NCBI RefSeq assembly: GCF_900302485.1
Contig: NZ_OMOI01000001.1
Span: forward strand, 2,418,001 to 2,482,000
DNA length: 64,000 nucleotides
Direction of reading: 5' to 3'
Source: Aliiroseovarius pelagivivens
GTDB lineage: Bacteria; Pseudomonadota; Alphaproteobacteria; Rhodobacterales; Rhodobacteraceae
Part shown: in pieces, positions 54,125-63,026 of the stretch
Numbering within the stretch: position 1 is the first letter of the stretch
How the letters are laid out: the number at the start of each line of letters is the position of its first letter
Notes under the pieces: generated by a model
Seen by the model: the letters and a program-made list of their open reading frames with translations, nothing else
What the model was told of the DNA's origin: nothing
The model's database searches: none
Translations under genes and position numbers: made by a program

Positions 54125-55927
54125 ATGGACGACCAGAATAAGAACCTGATCTTGGCAACGGTTCTCAGCTTTATTGTCATCACAGGCTGGTTGATTGTGT
54201 TTCCACCAGCCGAGCCCCCACTGCCTGCCGAACCGGCTGCGCAAACGACGCAAGACGCAGCGACCGCCGCTACGCCTGCGGCTTCGGCTCCTGCGGATGC
54301 AGCCCCAGCGGATATTTCCACACAACAGGCCGAAGCTGGCCGGGTGGACATCGACACGCCCAAGCTGGCTGGATCGATCTCGCTTCTGGGTGGTCGTATC
54401 GACGATCTGAAGCTGAAAGAATACCATGTTGAGCTGTCGAAAGAGAGCGACATTGTCACCCTATTGCGACCTGCTGGTGAACAAGACGCCTACTACACGC
54501 TCTATGGATGGGCCCCGGGTGGTACCACCGCACTGGAAGATGTCCCGGGTCCGAACACCGTGTGGGCCGTGGAAAATGGCACCAAGCTAACACCGTCCAC
54601 GCCCGTCACTCTGCGCTGGGACAGCCCGGCAGGCCTGATCTTCCGCCGCACGCTTTCCGTCGACGAAAACTTCATGTTCTCGATCGAACAAGCTGTTGAG
54701 AACACCAGCAGCGCCGCCCAACGCATGGCCCCCTATGGCGTGATCGCTCGCCACGGCGAGCCGCAGGACCAGAAGGGTTTCTTCATCCTGCACGAGGGCC
54801 TGATCCGCCAAGTTGATGGCGAACTGGAAGAAAGCGATTATTCGGATATCGCTGACCTTAGCTATGACGAGCGCGAAGCTTCGTTGGCCGACGTCCAACA
54901 GGTTGAAGAAAATGGCTGGCTTGGCTTCACCGACCACTATTGGATGACAACGCTGATCCCGGAACCCGGAGAGCCTTTCACCTCGGTCGTGCGCTATGCT
55001 GACAAAGCTGACATCTATCAGGTCCAATTCCGCCTGCGCGCACAAGACGTTGCCCCGGGTGCGACAGCCAGCGCCACAACCCATTTCTTCGCTGGCGCCA
55101 AGGAATGGGAAACCATCCGCGCCTATGAAAAAGAAGACGGCATCTACAACTTCATCGACTCGATCGACTGGGGCTGGTTCTTCTTCCTGACCAAGCCAAT
55201 CTTCGCCGTGCTGCACTGGCTGAACGCGCTGATCGGCAACATGGGCTGGGCAATCATCGGCCTGACCATCGTGATCAAGGCGATCCTCTTCCCGCTGGCT
55301 TATAAATCCTATGTTTCCATGGCGAAGATGAAAGAGCTTCAGCCCGAGATGGAGAAGATCAAGGAACGCGCTGGCGATGATCGCCAGAAGGTCCAGCAAG
55401 AGATGATGGAGCTGTACAAGAAGGAAAAGGTAAACCCGGCCTCGGGCTGTTTGCCGATCCTTCTTCAGATCCCGATCTTCTTCTCGCTCTACAAGGTGAT
55501 CTTCGTCACGCTTGAACTGCGTCACGCACCGTGGATCGGTTGGATCAATGACCTTTCGGCCCCGGATCCCAGTTCGATCCTGAACCTGTTCGGCCTGCTG
55601 CCCTATGCAACCCCTGGCCCGGAAAGCATCCTGGCCATTATCTCGCTTGGTGTTCTGCCGATCTTGCTGGGTATCTCGATGTGGTTGCAGCAGAAACTGA
55701 ACCCGGCACCCACCGACGCGACGCAGGCGATGATCTTTGCCTGGATGCCGTGGGTCTTCATGTTCATGCTGGGCGGCTTTGCCTCGGGTCTTGTTGTCTA
55801 CTGGATTGCGAACAACACCATCACGTTCATCCAGCAATACACGATCATGCGCAGCCACGGGCACAAACCCGACGTGTTGGGGAACGTGCTGAAAGGCTTC
55901 AAGAGAAGCCCGAAAGACGCAAAATGA
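54125..55927 (+). CDS. yidC: Membrane protein insertase
   Basis: YidC inserts membrane proteins, alone or with SecYEG. This 600-residue Gram-negative form has the N-terminal helix (NLILATVLSFIVITGWLIVF), a large periplasmic domain and five-helix core. The core contains the hydrophilic-groove arginine region SYVSMAKMKELQPEMEKIKERAGDDRQ, VNPASGCLPILLQIPIFFSLYKV and the C-terminal FIQQYTIMR. The 3' end overlaps the MOSC gene start by four bases. Confidence 0.97.
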   Translation: MDDQNKNLILATVLSFIVITGWLIVFPPAEPPLPAEPAAQTTQDAATAATPAASAPADAAPADISTQQAEAGRVDIDTPKLAGSISLLGGRIDDLKLKEYHVELSKESDIVTLLRPAGEQDAYYTLYGWAPGGTTALEDVPGPNTVWAVENGTKLTPSTPVTLRWDSPAGLIFRRTLSVDENFMFSIEQAVENTSSAAQRMAPYGVIARHGEPQDQKGFFILHEGLIRQVDGELEESDYSDIADLSYDEREASLADVQQVEENGWLGFTDHYWMTTLIPEPGEPFTSVVRYADKADIYQVQFRLRAQDVAPGATASATTHFFAGAKEWETIRAYEKEDGIYNFIDSIDWGWFFFLTKPIFAVLHWLNALIGNMGWAIIGLTIVIKAILFPLAYKSYVSMAKMKELQPEMEKIKERAGDDRQKVQQEMMELYKKEKVNPASGCLPILLQIPIFFSLYKVIFVTLELRHAPWIGWINDLSAPDPSSILNLFGLLPYATPGPESILAIISLGVLPILLGISMWLQQKLNPAPTDATQAMIFAWMPWVFMFMLGGFASGLVVYWIANNTITFIQQYTIMRSHGHKPDVLGNVLKGFKRSPKDAK

Positions 55928-56679
55928 CCGGGGTTGTCGCCGGCATCTGGCGGCACCCGATCAAATCGCATGGGCGCGAGGAACTGCTTCGCGTTCCCGT
56001 GACCGAGGGGCATTGCTTGCCCTTCGATCGCAAATGGGCTGTCGCACATGAGGCGGCCAAACTTGAAGACGGTAAAAGCTGGGTGCCCTGCTCGAATTTT
56101 TCGCGCGGGTCTAAAGCTCCCAATCTGATGGCTATATCCGCTGTCACCGACGAGCTAACGAACACGATCACGCTGACTCATCCGTCGCAACCCGGCATCA
56201 CGATCAACCCGGATCGCGCCGAGGAGCAAGATAGGTTCCTGAACTGGATCAAGCCCTTGTCGCCCACCAACCGCGCCCAGCCAGAGCAACTGGTGACCGT
56301 TGGCCGAGGCATGACTGATACGGACTACGAAAGTGTTTCATTCATCAACCTCGCCTCTCACCGTGCTGTGGAAGAGAAGCTGGGCCGTGAGATCTCGCCG
56401 CAGCGATGGCGCGGAAACTTCCTGTTGGAAGGTTTCGAACCGTGGGAAGAGCGCAGCTGGATTGGCAAAACTATCCGCATCGGAGAGGCTGAGTTTGAGG
56501 TCCGCGAACACATCACACGTTGCATGGCCACAACAGCTAGCACCCGTACCGGCGAGCGCGACGCAGATACGTTGGGCGTCTTGAATCAGAACTGGGGACA
56601 TCAGGATTGCGGCGTGTACGCCGTGGTGACCAAACCCGGCGTCGTGGTTCGCGAAGAACCGATAGAGGTGATCGGATGA
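55924..56679 (+). CDS. MOSC domain-containing protein
   Basis: A 251-residue MOSC N-terminal beta-barrel plus MOSC domain protein. It begins GIWRHPIKSHGREEL and has RCMATTASTRTGERD, containing the conserved MOSC cysteine that binds sulfur. Such proteins handle reactive sulfur or bind molybdopterin-type cofactors. It lies within yidC-MOSC-engB with ATGA overlaps on both sides, typical of alphaproteobacteria. Confidence 0.9.
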   Translation: MTGVVAGIWRHPIKSHGREELLRVPVTEGHCLPFDRKWAVAHEAAKLEDGKSWVPCSNFSRGSKAPNLMAISAVTDELTNTITLTHPSQPGITINPDRAEEQDRFLNWIKPLSPTNRAQPEQLVTVGRGMTDTDYESVSFINLASHRAVEEKLGREISPQRWRGNFLLEGFEPWEERSWIGKTIRIGEAEFEVREHITRCMATTASTRTGERDADTLGVLNQNWGHQDCGVYAVVTKPGVVVREEPIEVIG

Positions 56680-57329
56680 CAATGCTTCCATTTCCCATGG
56701 CGGAAGAACCGGATCAGGCGTCGAAGGAAAAAGGTCGCCTGTTGTTCGCAGGTGCGACCGACTTTCTGAAAGGTGTCGTCGCGATGGACGGCCTGCCCGC
56801 GCCGGACCGGATCGAGGTATGCTTTGCCGGACGCTCGAACGTTGGTAAATCCAGCCTGATCAATGCGTTAACTGGCCGCGTCAAGCTTGCACGCGCATCG
56901 AACACACCCGGCCGCACGCAGGAAATCAACTTCTTTACCACGACTGGTGGCCCCTATCTGGTGGACCTTCCGGGTTATGGCTATGCAAATGCGCCTGTGA
57001 AGATTGTCGAGAAATGGCAGCGCCTTCTGAAGAACTATCTGTCAGGCCGTCAGAACCTTCGCCGGGCATTCGTTCTGATCGATTCGCGCCACGGCGTGAA
57101 GAAGGTTGATGAAGAGATCATGAGCCTTTTGGACAAGTCTGCCGTGACGTTTCAGGTGGTGATGACCAAGGCTGACAAGGTCAAGGAAAATGACCGTGCC
57201 AAGATGCTGGAGCAGGTTCGCAAAGCGCTGTCCAAGCACCCAGCAGCCTATCCGGAACTGGTCCTGACATCATCTGAAAAGGGCGACGGGATCGAGACAC
57301 TGCGCGCGATCATCGCGGGACTGGATTAA
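56676..57329 (+). CDS. engB: Ribosome biogenesis GTPase YihA/EngB
   Basis: A 217-residue TRAFAC GTPase needed for 50S assembly. The G1 motif is AGRSNVGKSSLINALTGR, G2 has TPGRTQEINFF, G3 is VDLPGYGYA, and G4 VMTKADK. The start at 56676 was chosen from the ATGA overlap with the MOSC gene. Confidence 0.95.
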   Translation: MTMLPFPMAEEPDQASKEKGRLLFAGATDFLKGVVAMDGLPAPDRIEVCFAGRSNVGKSSLINALTGRVKLARASNTPGRTQEINFFTTTGGPYLVDLPGYGYANAPVKIVEKWQRLLKNYLSGRQNLRRAFVLIDSRHGVKKVDEEIMSLLDKSAVTFQVVMTKADKVKENDRAKMLEQVRKALSKHPAAYPELVLTSSEKGDGIETLRAIIAGLD

Positions 57330-57397
57330 CGCGCTGCTGCTTCAGTGCAGTCAGCTTCATTCCCTGCCCGACACCAGCTTCCGCACCAACTGCTGTG

Positions 57398-58132
57398 CTA
57401 CACGTGCTGCGCGCCGTTCACTTCGATCTCGGCGCCCGAGATGTACGAGCTTTCGTCAGAACACAGGAAATAGATCGCCGAGGCGACTTCCTCGGGCTGA
57501 CCAAGACGCTGAAGCGGCAGTTTCTCGACAATCTTTTCGGTGCCGGGGGACAAGATGGCGGTTTCGACCTCGCCCGGGGCGATGGCATTGACGCGTACGC
57601 CCATCGGCCCGAAGTCATGCGCCATTTCGCGGGTCAACGCCGCAAGCGCGGCCTTGGAGGTCGCGTAAGCTGCGCCCGCAAAGGGATGCACGCGTGACCC
57701 CGCGATCGAGGTCACGTTTACGACCGCCCCCTTGGCTGCGGCCAGTTCGGCGCGAAGGCCACGGGCCAGAACAACCGAGGCAAAGAAATTCACGTGAAAG
57801 ACTTTGCCCCAATCCATCAAATCGGTGTTGAGCGTATTTAACCGCGCACCTTCCGGCCCTTTGGGCGAGATGCCCGCGTTGTTCACCAGCGCATCAAGCC
57901 GGCCGTTCAGACGTTCCCGAATGACGCCCACGGCCTTGATCGTATCCGACGGATCGGCCAGGTCCAGCTGGACATGGTTTTCCTCGCCTCCGCCCCAGGG
58001 GCATTCGTCTGGGAAGGGATGACGCGAACAAGTAATCACGCGCCAACCTTCGCGGTTGAACTTGCGCACGGTGGCGTGTCCGATACCTCGGCTTGCGCCG
58101 GTCAGAAGCAGGGTTTTGCGGTCGTCACTCAT
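57398..58132 (-). CDS. SDR family oxidoreductase
   Basis: A 244-residue classical SDR with [21 protein letters not shown] and the catalytic YATSK. It ends in a FabG-like region (EVNGAQHV). It could be a 3-oxoacyl-ACP reductase-like or other alcohol dehydrogenase. The start [12 protein letters not shown] is preceded by a weak site and the upstream frame is not conserved-looking. It is convergent with engB and divergent from argB. Confidence 0.88.
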   Translation of the reverse strand: MSDDRKTLLLTGASRGIGHATVRKFNREGWRVITCSRHPFPDECPWGGGEENHVQLDLADPSDTIKAVGVIRERLNGRLDALVNNAGISPKGPEGARLNTLNTDLMDWGKVFHVNFFASVVLARGLRAELAAAKGAVVNVTSIAGSRVHPFAGAAYATSKAALAALTREMAHDFGPMGVRVNAIAPGEVETAILSPGTEKIVEKLPLQRLGQPEEVASAIYFLCSDESSYISGAEIEVNGAQHV

Positions 58133-58269
58133 TGAAGCCTCGCGGTCAGGTTTGGGAAATTGCTGGCATCCGCTTGCGTGATGCACCCTATCAGTCTGCG
58201 CCCGCGCTGCAATGCCCCTTGGCAGGTCGCTTGCAAGCGCGTAACAGGGTTGGAACGAAGGACCAGCAG

Positions 58270-59130
58270 ATGAAGACCCAGAACATGAACCGCGATTGGA
58301 TCGCCACCGCCCGCACATTGTCACAAGCCCTGCCCTATCTGCAGCGCTATACCGGCGCGACTGTTGTTATCAAGTTTGGCGGCAACGCCATGGGTGACGA
58401 CGAAGAAATGGCCAGCTTTGCACGCGACATCGTTCTGATGCGTCAGGTGGGCGTTAAGCCTGTGGTCGTGCATGGCGGCGGGCCGATGATCAACGCAATG
58501 CTGGACAAGCTTCAGATCGAAAGCAGTTTTGTGAACGGCAAGCGTGTCACCGATGCGGCCACGGTCGAAGTGGTCGAGATGGTGCTGTCGGGCCGTGTGA
58601 ACAAACGGATCGTGCAAGCCATCAATGCCGAAGGTGGCAAAGCCGTGGGCCTGTCGGGCAAGGATGCCGGACTGGTTACCTGCGTTCAAACCAACCCAGA
58701 TCTGGGCTTTGTCGGCACGCCGTCGGACGTCGATGTGTCGGTTCTGCATGATCTTGCAAACGCCGAGGCCATCCCGGTCATCGCCCCCTTAGGCGCGGGC
58801 CGCAACGGCGAGACCTTCAACATCAACGGCGACACGATGGCGGGCGCGATTGCAGCAGCGCTGAAGGCGGATCGCCTGCTTCTGCTGACCGACGTTGAAG
58901 GCGTTAAAGGCGCTGATGGAGAAGTTCTGACCGAGCTGACACCGACGAAGATCCGCGAGATGACGGCATCGGGTGTGATTGCGGGCGGGATGATCCCAAA
59001 AACGGAAACCGCGCTGGATGCAATCGACGGCGGCGTACGCGCCGTGGTCATTCTGGACGGTCGCGCGCCAAACGCTTGTCTGCTCGAGCTTTATACCGAT
59101 CACGGTGCCGGATCGCTGATCCGCGCGTAA
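58270..59130 (+). CDS. argB: Acetylglutamate kinase
   Basis: ArgB phosphorylates N-acetylglutamate, the second step of arginine synthesis. The 286-residue amino-acid-kinase fold protein has [27 protein letters not shown] and [18 protein letters not shown], the latter typical of the family. The start at 58270 has a GAAGGA site; an in-frame stretch to 58093 is not homologous. It may be feedback inhibited by arginine, as in many relatives. Confidence 0.96.
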   Translation: MKTQNMNRDWIATARTLSQALPYLQRYTGATVVIKFGGNAMGDDEEMASFARDIVLMRQVGVKPVVVHGGGPMINAMLDKLQIESSFVNGKRVTDAATVEVVEMVLSGRVNKRIVQAINAEGGKAVGLSGKDAGLVTCVQTNPDLGFVGTPSDVDVSVLHDLANAEAIPVIAPLGAGRNGETFNINGDTMAGAIAAALKADRLLLLTDVEGVKGADGEVLTELTPTKIREMTASGVIAGGMIPKTETALDAIDGGVRAVVILDGRAPNACLLELYTDHGAGSLIRA

Positions 59131-59164
59131 CGCGCACCTCTTCGTGAGTTGAAGTTCCGGGGGG

Positions 59165-59977
59165 ATGATTTACATTCCCCTTGTGGAATATGAAATCCTG
59201 ATCCGTCTGGGCAGCTTTCTGCTGCTCTTTGCCCTCTTTGCAATGGCCGAGGCGCTTGCCCCGCGCCGTGCACGCGTGCAGCCGCGCTCGGGCCGGTGGT
59301 TCACCAATCTATCACTGGTGATCATCGACAGCCTCACCTTGCGGCTGATGAGCCTGCTTCTGCCTCTTTTGGCCGTCGGTGCCGCGGTTGATGCCACAGC
59401 CAAGGGCTGGGGCCTGTTTAACGTCATCGGCCTGCCCACCTGGATAGAGGTCCTAGCCGCGTTCCTGATCCTCGATTTCGCAATCTGGGCGCAGCATCTG
59501 GTCTTTCACAAGGTGCCCGCGCTGTGGCGTTTACACCGCGTGCACCACGCAGACCGAGATTTTGACGTCTCAACCGCGCTTAGGTTCCATCCGATTGAAA
59601 TCGCAGCCTCCATGCTGATCAAGATCGGGTTGGTGTACCTGATCGGCGCGCCGGCGATTGCGGTGATCCTGTTCGAGGTCGTTCTGAACGGATCCGCCAT
59701 GTTCAACCACGCCAATTGGCGGCTTCCACTGGCTCTGGATCGCGCCTTGAGACTTGTTCTTGTGACACCCGACATGCATCGTGTGCATCATTCGGTGCAC
59801 CGCCACGAGACGGACAGCAACTATGGGTTCTGCCTGTCGATCTGGGATCGGTGGTTTGGCACCTATACCGCCCAACCGCAGGACGGGCATGACGACATGG
59901 TGATAGGACTGGAATGGCAGGACGAGAAACCGATGAAGCTGGGCTGGAGCCTGATGCTGCCGTTCAGGCGGAAATAG
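59165..59977 (+). CDS. Sterol desaturase/fatty acid hydroxylase family membrane protein
   Basis: A 270-residue membrane protein of the FAH superfamily. The diiron histidine motifs are visible: HLVFH near residue 108, HRVHHAD near 122, and HRVHH near 205, with RWFGTY at the end. About four to five helices. It would hydroxylate or desaturate a lipid; the substrate is unknown. The frame runs into the next gene by 64 bases. Confidence 0.87.
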   Translation: MIYIPLVEYEILIRLGSFLLLFALFAMAEALAPRRARVQPRSGRWFTNLSLVIIDSLTLRLMSLLLPLLAVGAAVDATAKGWGLFNVIGLPTWIEVLAAFLILDFAIWAQHLVFHKVPALWRLHRVHHADRDFDVSTALRFHPIEIAASMLIKIGLVYLIGAPAIAVILFEVVLNGSAMFNHANWRLPLALDRALRLVLVTPDMHRVHHSVHRHETDSNYGFCLSIWDRWFGTYTAQPQDGHDDMVIGLEWQDEKPMKLGWSLMLPFRRK

Positions 59978-60591
59978 ATCACGCGGCCGAGGCACGCGCC
60001 GTTCAGCTCGAAATCTTCGGTATGTTGCACGAGGATAGCGGCACCATCCTTCTTCTTGGACCGCACGAGCCGGGGTTCTGGGCGGCGTTTTCTGACACAC
60101 CCGAGGCACGTGACGGTGCAGCGGATCCAATAGACCGCTGGTCAAAACGGGTGCTCAACGACCTTGCCCAGCGCTGGGGCGGCAGTGCGGTGTTTCCGTC
60201 GGATGGGCCACCATACCCACCCTTTCAGGCATGGGCGCGGGCTTCGGGCCGGGCGTGGGGCAGCCCGGTGGGCATGTTGGTGCACGACACGGCAGGTTTG
60301 TGGGTCAGCTATCGCGGAGCCATCCGCATTCCGCATTTGCTAGACCTGCCAGACACGGGAACGAAACCCTGCCTGACCTGCGACGCACCTTGTCTGAGCG
60401 CCTGCCCGGTGGATGCCCTTGGTCCCGATGGCTACGACGTGCCTGCCTGCAAATCCCATCTCAACGCAGAGGATCAAGCAGGTTGCATGACGCAAGGTTG
60501 CGCAGTGCGGCGCACTTGTCCTGTCAGCCAAACTTATGGCAGGTTGCCCCTTCAATCCGCATTTCACATGAGAGCTTTTAACCCGACATGA
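59914..60591 (+). CDS. 4Fe-4S ferredoxin-type protein
   Basis: A protein of up to 225 residues with a C-terminal cysteine-rich part: CLTCDAPCLSACPVDAL, then CKSHL and GCMTQGCAVRRTCPV, fitting binding of two iron-sulfur clusters. The N-terminal half contains LLLGPHEPGFWAAF and WSKRVLNDLAQ. The start is uncertain: the frame opens at 59914, inside the hydroxylase gene, but the homologous-looking part begins only around residue 30, so a later start may be real. It may supply electrons to the neighbouring hydroxylase, but that is inference. Confidence 0.7.
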   Translation: MAGRETDEAGLEPDAAVQAEIDHAAEARAVQLEIFGMLHEDSGTILLLGPHEPGFWAAFSDTPEARDGAADPIDRWSKRVLNDLAQRWGGSAVFPSDGPPYPPFQAWARASGRAWGSPVGMLVHDTAGLWVSYRGAIRIPHLLDLPDTGTKPCLTCDAPCLSACPVDALGPDGYDVPACKSHLNAEDQAGCMTQGCAVRRTCPVSQTYGRLPLQSAFHMRAFNPT

Positions 60592-61091
60592 CCTTGACCC
60601 TGATCCTGACCCGTCACGCGAAGTCCAGCTGGAGCGAAGCGGACCTTGATGACCATTCCCGCCCGCTGAACAAGCGGGGGCGCGCCTCGGCCAAGGCCAT
60701 TGGGCGTTGGCTTGCAGATCATGGGCACACCCCGGGCGAGGTGCTGTGTTCGGATGCCGCCCGGACGCGCGAGACCTGGGCGCTGATCGCGGACAGATTG
60801 GTGGGCGTGCCGCAGGCAAGCTATCAGTCTGCGCTCTATCTGGCGGATCCGGAAACCATGTTGGCTAAGCTGCGCGGTGCCTCGGCGGGGACCGTGATGA
60901 TGGTCGCGCACAATCCCGGATCGGCCTATATGGCGCGACGACTGGTAGCTGAGCCGCACCCGCATGAAAAATTCCATCACTATCCCACCGCGGCGACATC
61001 CGTGATCGAGTTTGATGTGGAAACCTGGGCGGATGTGAATTGGGGTACGGGCCGCGCTGTGGATTTCGTGGTCCCGCGCGAACTGATCTGA
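60588..61091 (+). CDS. SixA-like histidine phosphatase
   Basis: A 167-residue histidine-phosphatase superfamily protein with the RHG-type motif LILTRHAKSSW, the second catalytic histidine in VAHNPGS and the SDAARTRETW region. SixA relatives remove phosphate from phosphohistidine residues of phosphotransferase or sensor proteins. Its ATG overlaps the stop of the ferredoxin-like gene by four bases. Confidence 0.9.
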   Translation: MTLTLILTRHAKSSWSEADLDDHSRPLNKRGRASAKAIGRWLADHGHTPGEVLCSDAARTRETWALIADRLVGVPQASYQSALYLADPETMLAKLRGASAGTVMMVAHNPGSAYMARRLVAEPHPHEKFHHYPTAATSVIEFDVETWADVNWGTGRAVDFVVPRELI

Positions 61092-61106
61092 TCGACCCTA
61101 CGGGGA

Positions 61107-61652
61107 TCAATCCCCACGCAACGTCCGCTCGAACGGGACGCCCGCCTGATGGATCTTGTCCATCAAAGCCCGGATGGAATACCCGGTATATTCCCGCAGC
61201 TGAATCGATGGGTGATCGTGGAAATGCACCCAGTACTGGTTCTCTTCGGCTTCATCTGAGCGGTAGATCGTAATGTGCTCTAGCTCCTTGATGGCGACGA
61301 GTGGCACATGGAATCCCTCTTCCGGGCCATGAGCATGATCAGGCACCTGCCAGAGAAGATCATCCTGCGTCAGGCGAAACCGCCATTCCCCAGTCGTACC
61401 AACGGCGCGGCGCGCAAAGAAGATCAGTTTTGCCAGATGGTACAGCGCTGTGATGATCAGGAAGAGGCCGAGAAACCCCCATAGGGTCCACGTCTCAAGC
61501 GCCTCGAAGGACAGGGCCCAGACCGCATCAGCGGGCACCAGCCACAGCCCCGCACCAAGGAACAGAGCTACAACAACCGGCATGATGATCATGTATTCCA
61601 GATTGCGTCTGGAAACTGATTTTCGAATGTCGAATATCGGTTTTGCGGTCAT
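61107..61652 (-). CDS. Hypothetical membrane protein
   Basis: A 181-residue protein with two N-terminal transmembrane helices (EYMIIMPVVVALFLGAGLWL and LETWTLWGFLGLFLIITALYHL) and a soluble C-terminal half that ends in a well-folded-looking region (HFHDHPSIQLREYTGYSIRAL). It is convergent with the SixA-like gene and lies after rpiB on the same strand. No family recognised. Confidence 0.75.
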   Translation of the reverse strand: MTAKPIFDIRKSVSRRNLEYMIIMPVVVALFLGAGLWLVPADAVWALSFEALETWTLWGFLGLFLIITALYHLAKLIFFARRAVGTTGEWRFRLTQDDLLWQVPDHAHGPEEGFHVPLVAIKELEHITIYRSDEAEENQYWVHFHDHPSIQLREYTGYSIRALMDKIHQAGVPFERTLRGD

Positions 61653-61673
61653 GGGCGCCCTGCCCTCTGCTGA

Positions 61674-62123
61674 TTAGCCTTCGATCGCTTCCATCATGTC
61701 CACACGGGTGGCGTGACGTCCACCCTCGAACTCGGCGTCAAGGAAGGCGTCGACGATGTGCAATGCCAGATCCTGACCGACAACGCGCGCGCCGATGGAC
61801 AGCATGTTGGCGTTGTTGTGTTCGCGGATCATACGGGCCGAGAACGCCTCGGAGCACACACCGCAGCGGATGCCATCAACGCGGTTGGCCGACATCATGA
61901 TGCCCTGACCGGTGCCGCACAGGATGATGCCCAGCGCACAGTCGCCCGAAGCGACCTTCCGAGCAGCAGCTTCGCCGTGTTTGGGGTAATGTGTGCTTTC
62001 AGGGGTCATCGGGCCGATGTCGACAGCCTCGTACCCTTTGGCAACAATGTGATCCGCGATCATCTTGCGCAGATCAATGGCAGCGTGGTCGCTTGAAAGA
62101 ACGATACGTTTGTTGGCAGTCAT
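61674..62123 (-). CDS. rpiB: Ribose-5-phosphate isomerase B
   Basis: RpiB interconverts ribose 5-phosphate and ribulose 5-phosphate. The 149-residue protein has IVLSSDHAAIDLRK, CGTGQGIMMSANRVDGIRCGVC (with the catalytic Cys region) and the NNANMLSIGARVVG motif. The start MTANKRIVL was taken because the longer in-frame extension to 62195 runs through the terminator of the aap operon. Confidence 0.93.
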   Translation of the reverse strand: MTANKRIVLSSDHAAIDLRKMIADHIVAKGYEAVDIGPMTPESTHYPKHGEAAARKVASGDCALGIILCGTGQGIMMSANRVDGIRCGVCSEAFSARMIREHNNANMLSIGARVVGQDLALHIVDAFLDAEFEGGRHATRVDMMEAIEG

Positions 62124-62179
62124 GATGTCATTCCGTGATTGAGGTGACCGTGTTGGCCGCGTTCTAGCACCCTCGCAAC

Positions 62180-62210
62180 AAAAAAGCCCCACCAAAATGG
62201 CGGGGCTTTG
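62180..62210 (-). terminator. Factor-independent terminator of the aap operon
   Basis: On the minus strand: AAAGCCCCGCCA-TTTT-GGTGGGGCTTT, followed by TTTTG. It lies 18 bases after the aapP stop and is the strongest terminator in the window. Confidence 0.85.
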
Positions 62211-62228
62211 GATTGTTTTGTCCGAAGA

Positions 62229-63014
62229 TCAGAGGATCTGGCTGAGGAACAGCTTGGTGCGTTCCGATTGCGGGTTGTTGAAGAACTCTTCCGGTTCATT
62301 CTGTTCCACAATCTGGCCGGCATCCATGAAGATCACGCGGTTGGCGACCTCTTTCGCGAAGCCCATCTCGTGGGTCACGCAAATCATGGTCATGCCCTCT
62401 TCGGCAAGCTCTACCATGGTTTCCAGCACTTCCTTGATCATCTCAGGGTCAAGCGCCGAGGTGGGTTCGTCGAACAGCATAATGCGCGGCATCATGCACA
62501 GCGAGCGGGCGATCGCCACACGCTGCTGCTGACCACCCGAAAGCATGCCCGGGTACTTATGGGCCTGTTCCGGGATCTTCACCTTCTCAAGGAAGTGCAT
62601 CGCGCGCGCTTCAGCCTCTTTCCGGGGCTCTTTGCGCACCCAGATCGGGGCCAGCGTGCAGTTTTCCAGAATGGTCAGATGCGGGAAGAGGTTGAAGTGT
62701 TGGAACACCATCCCCACTTCCGAGCGCACCTTATCGACGTTTTTCAGGTCCGAGGTCAGCTCGGTCCCGTCAACGATGATCTGACCTTCCTGGTGCTCTT
62801 CCAGGCGGTTGATACAACGGATCAAGGTGGATTTACCCGAGCCCGACGGGCCCGCGATAACGATCCGTTCGCCCTGATAGACGGTCAGATCAATGTCGCG
62901 CAGCACGTGGAACGAGCCATACCACTTGTTCATGTTGCTGATTTCAATTGCCACCTCGTCCGAGACGGCCATCTTGCTGCGATCAACGTGGTGATCGAGA
63001 GAAATAGAAGACAT
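62229..63014 (-). CDS. aapP: General L-amino-acid ABC transporter ATP-binding protein
   Basis: A 261-residue polar-amino-acid ABC ATPase with Walker A ([11 protein letters not shown]), the signature LSGGQQQRV and Walker B ([14 protein letters not shown]). It closely fits AapP/BztD, energising the Aap transporter for many L-amino acids. The terminator at 62180-62210 ends the operon. Confidence 0.92.
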   Translation of the reverse strand: MSSISLDHHVDRSKMAVSDEVAIEISNMNKWYGSFHVLRDIDLTVYQGERIVIAGPSGSGKSTLIRCINRLEEHQEGQIIVDGTELTSDLKNVDKVRSEVGMVFQHFNLFPHLTILENCTLAPIWVRKEPRKEAEARAMHFLEKVKIPEQAHKYPGMLSGGQQQRVAIARSLCMMPRIMLFDEPTSALDPEMIKEVLETMVELAEEGMTMICVTHEMGFAKEVANRVIFMDAGQIVEQNEPEEFFNNPQSERTKLFLSQIL

Positions 63015-63026
63015 GTAGTCTCTCCT

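Noticed and set aside
49332..57329. Chromosomal replication origin near rpmH-rnpA-yidC
   Set aside because: The gene order is present, but there is no dnaA, parAB or gidA nearby and no cluster of DnaA boxes. In Rhodobacterales this block need not lie at the origin.
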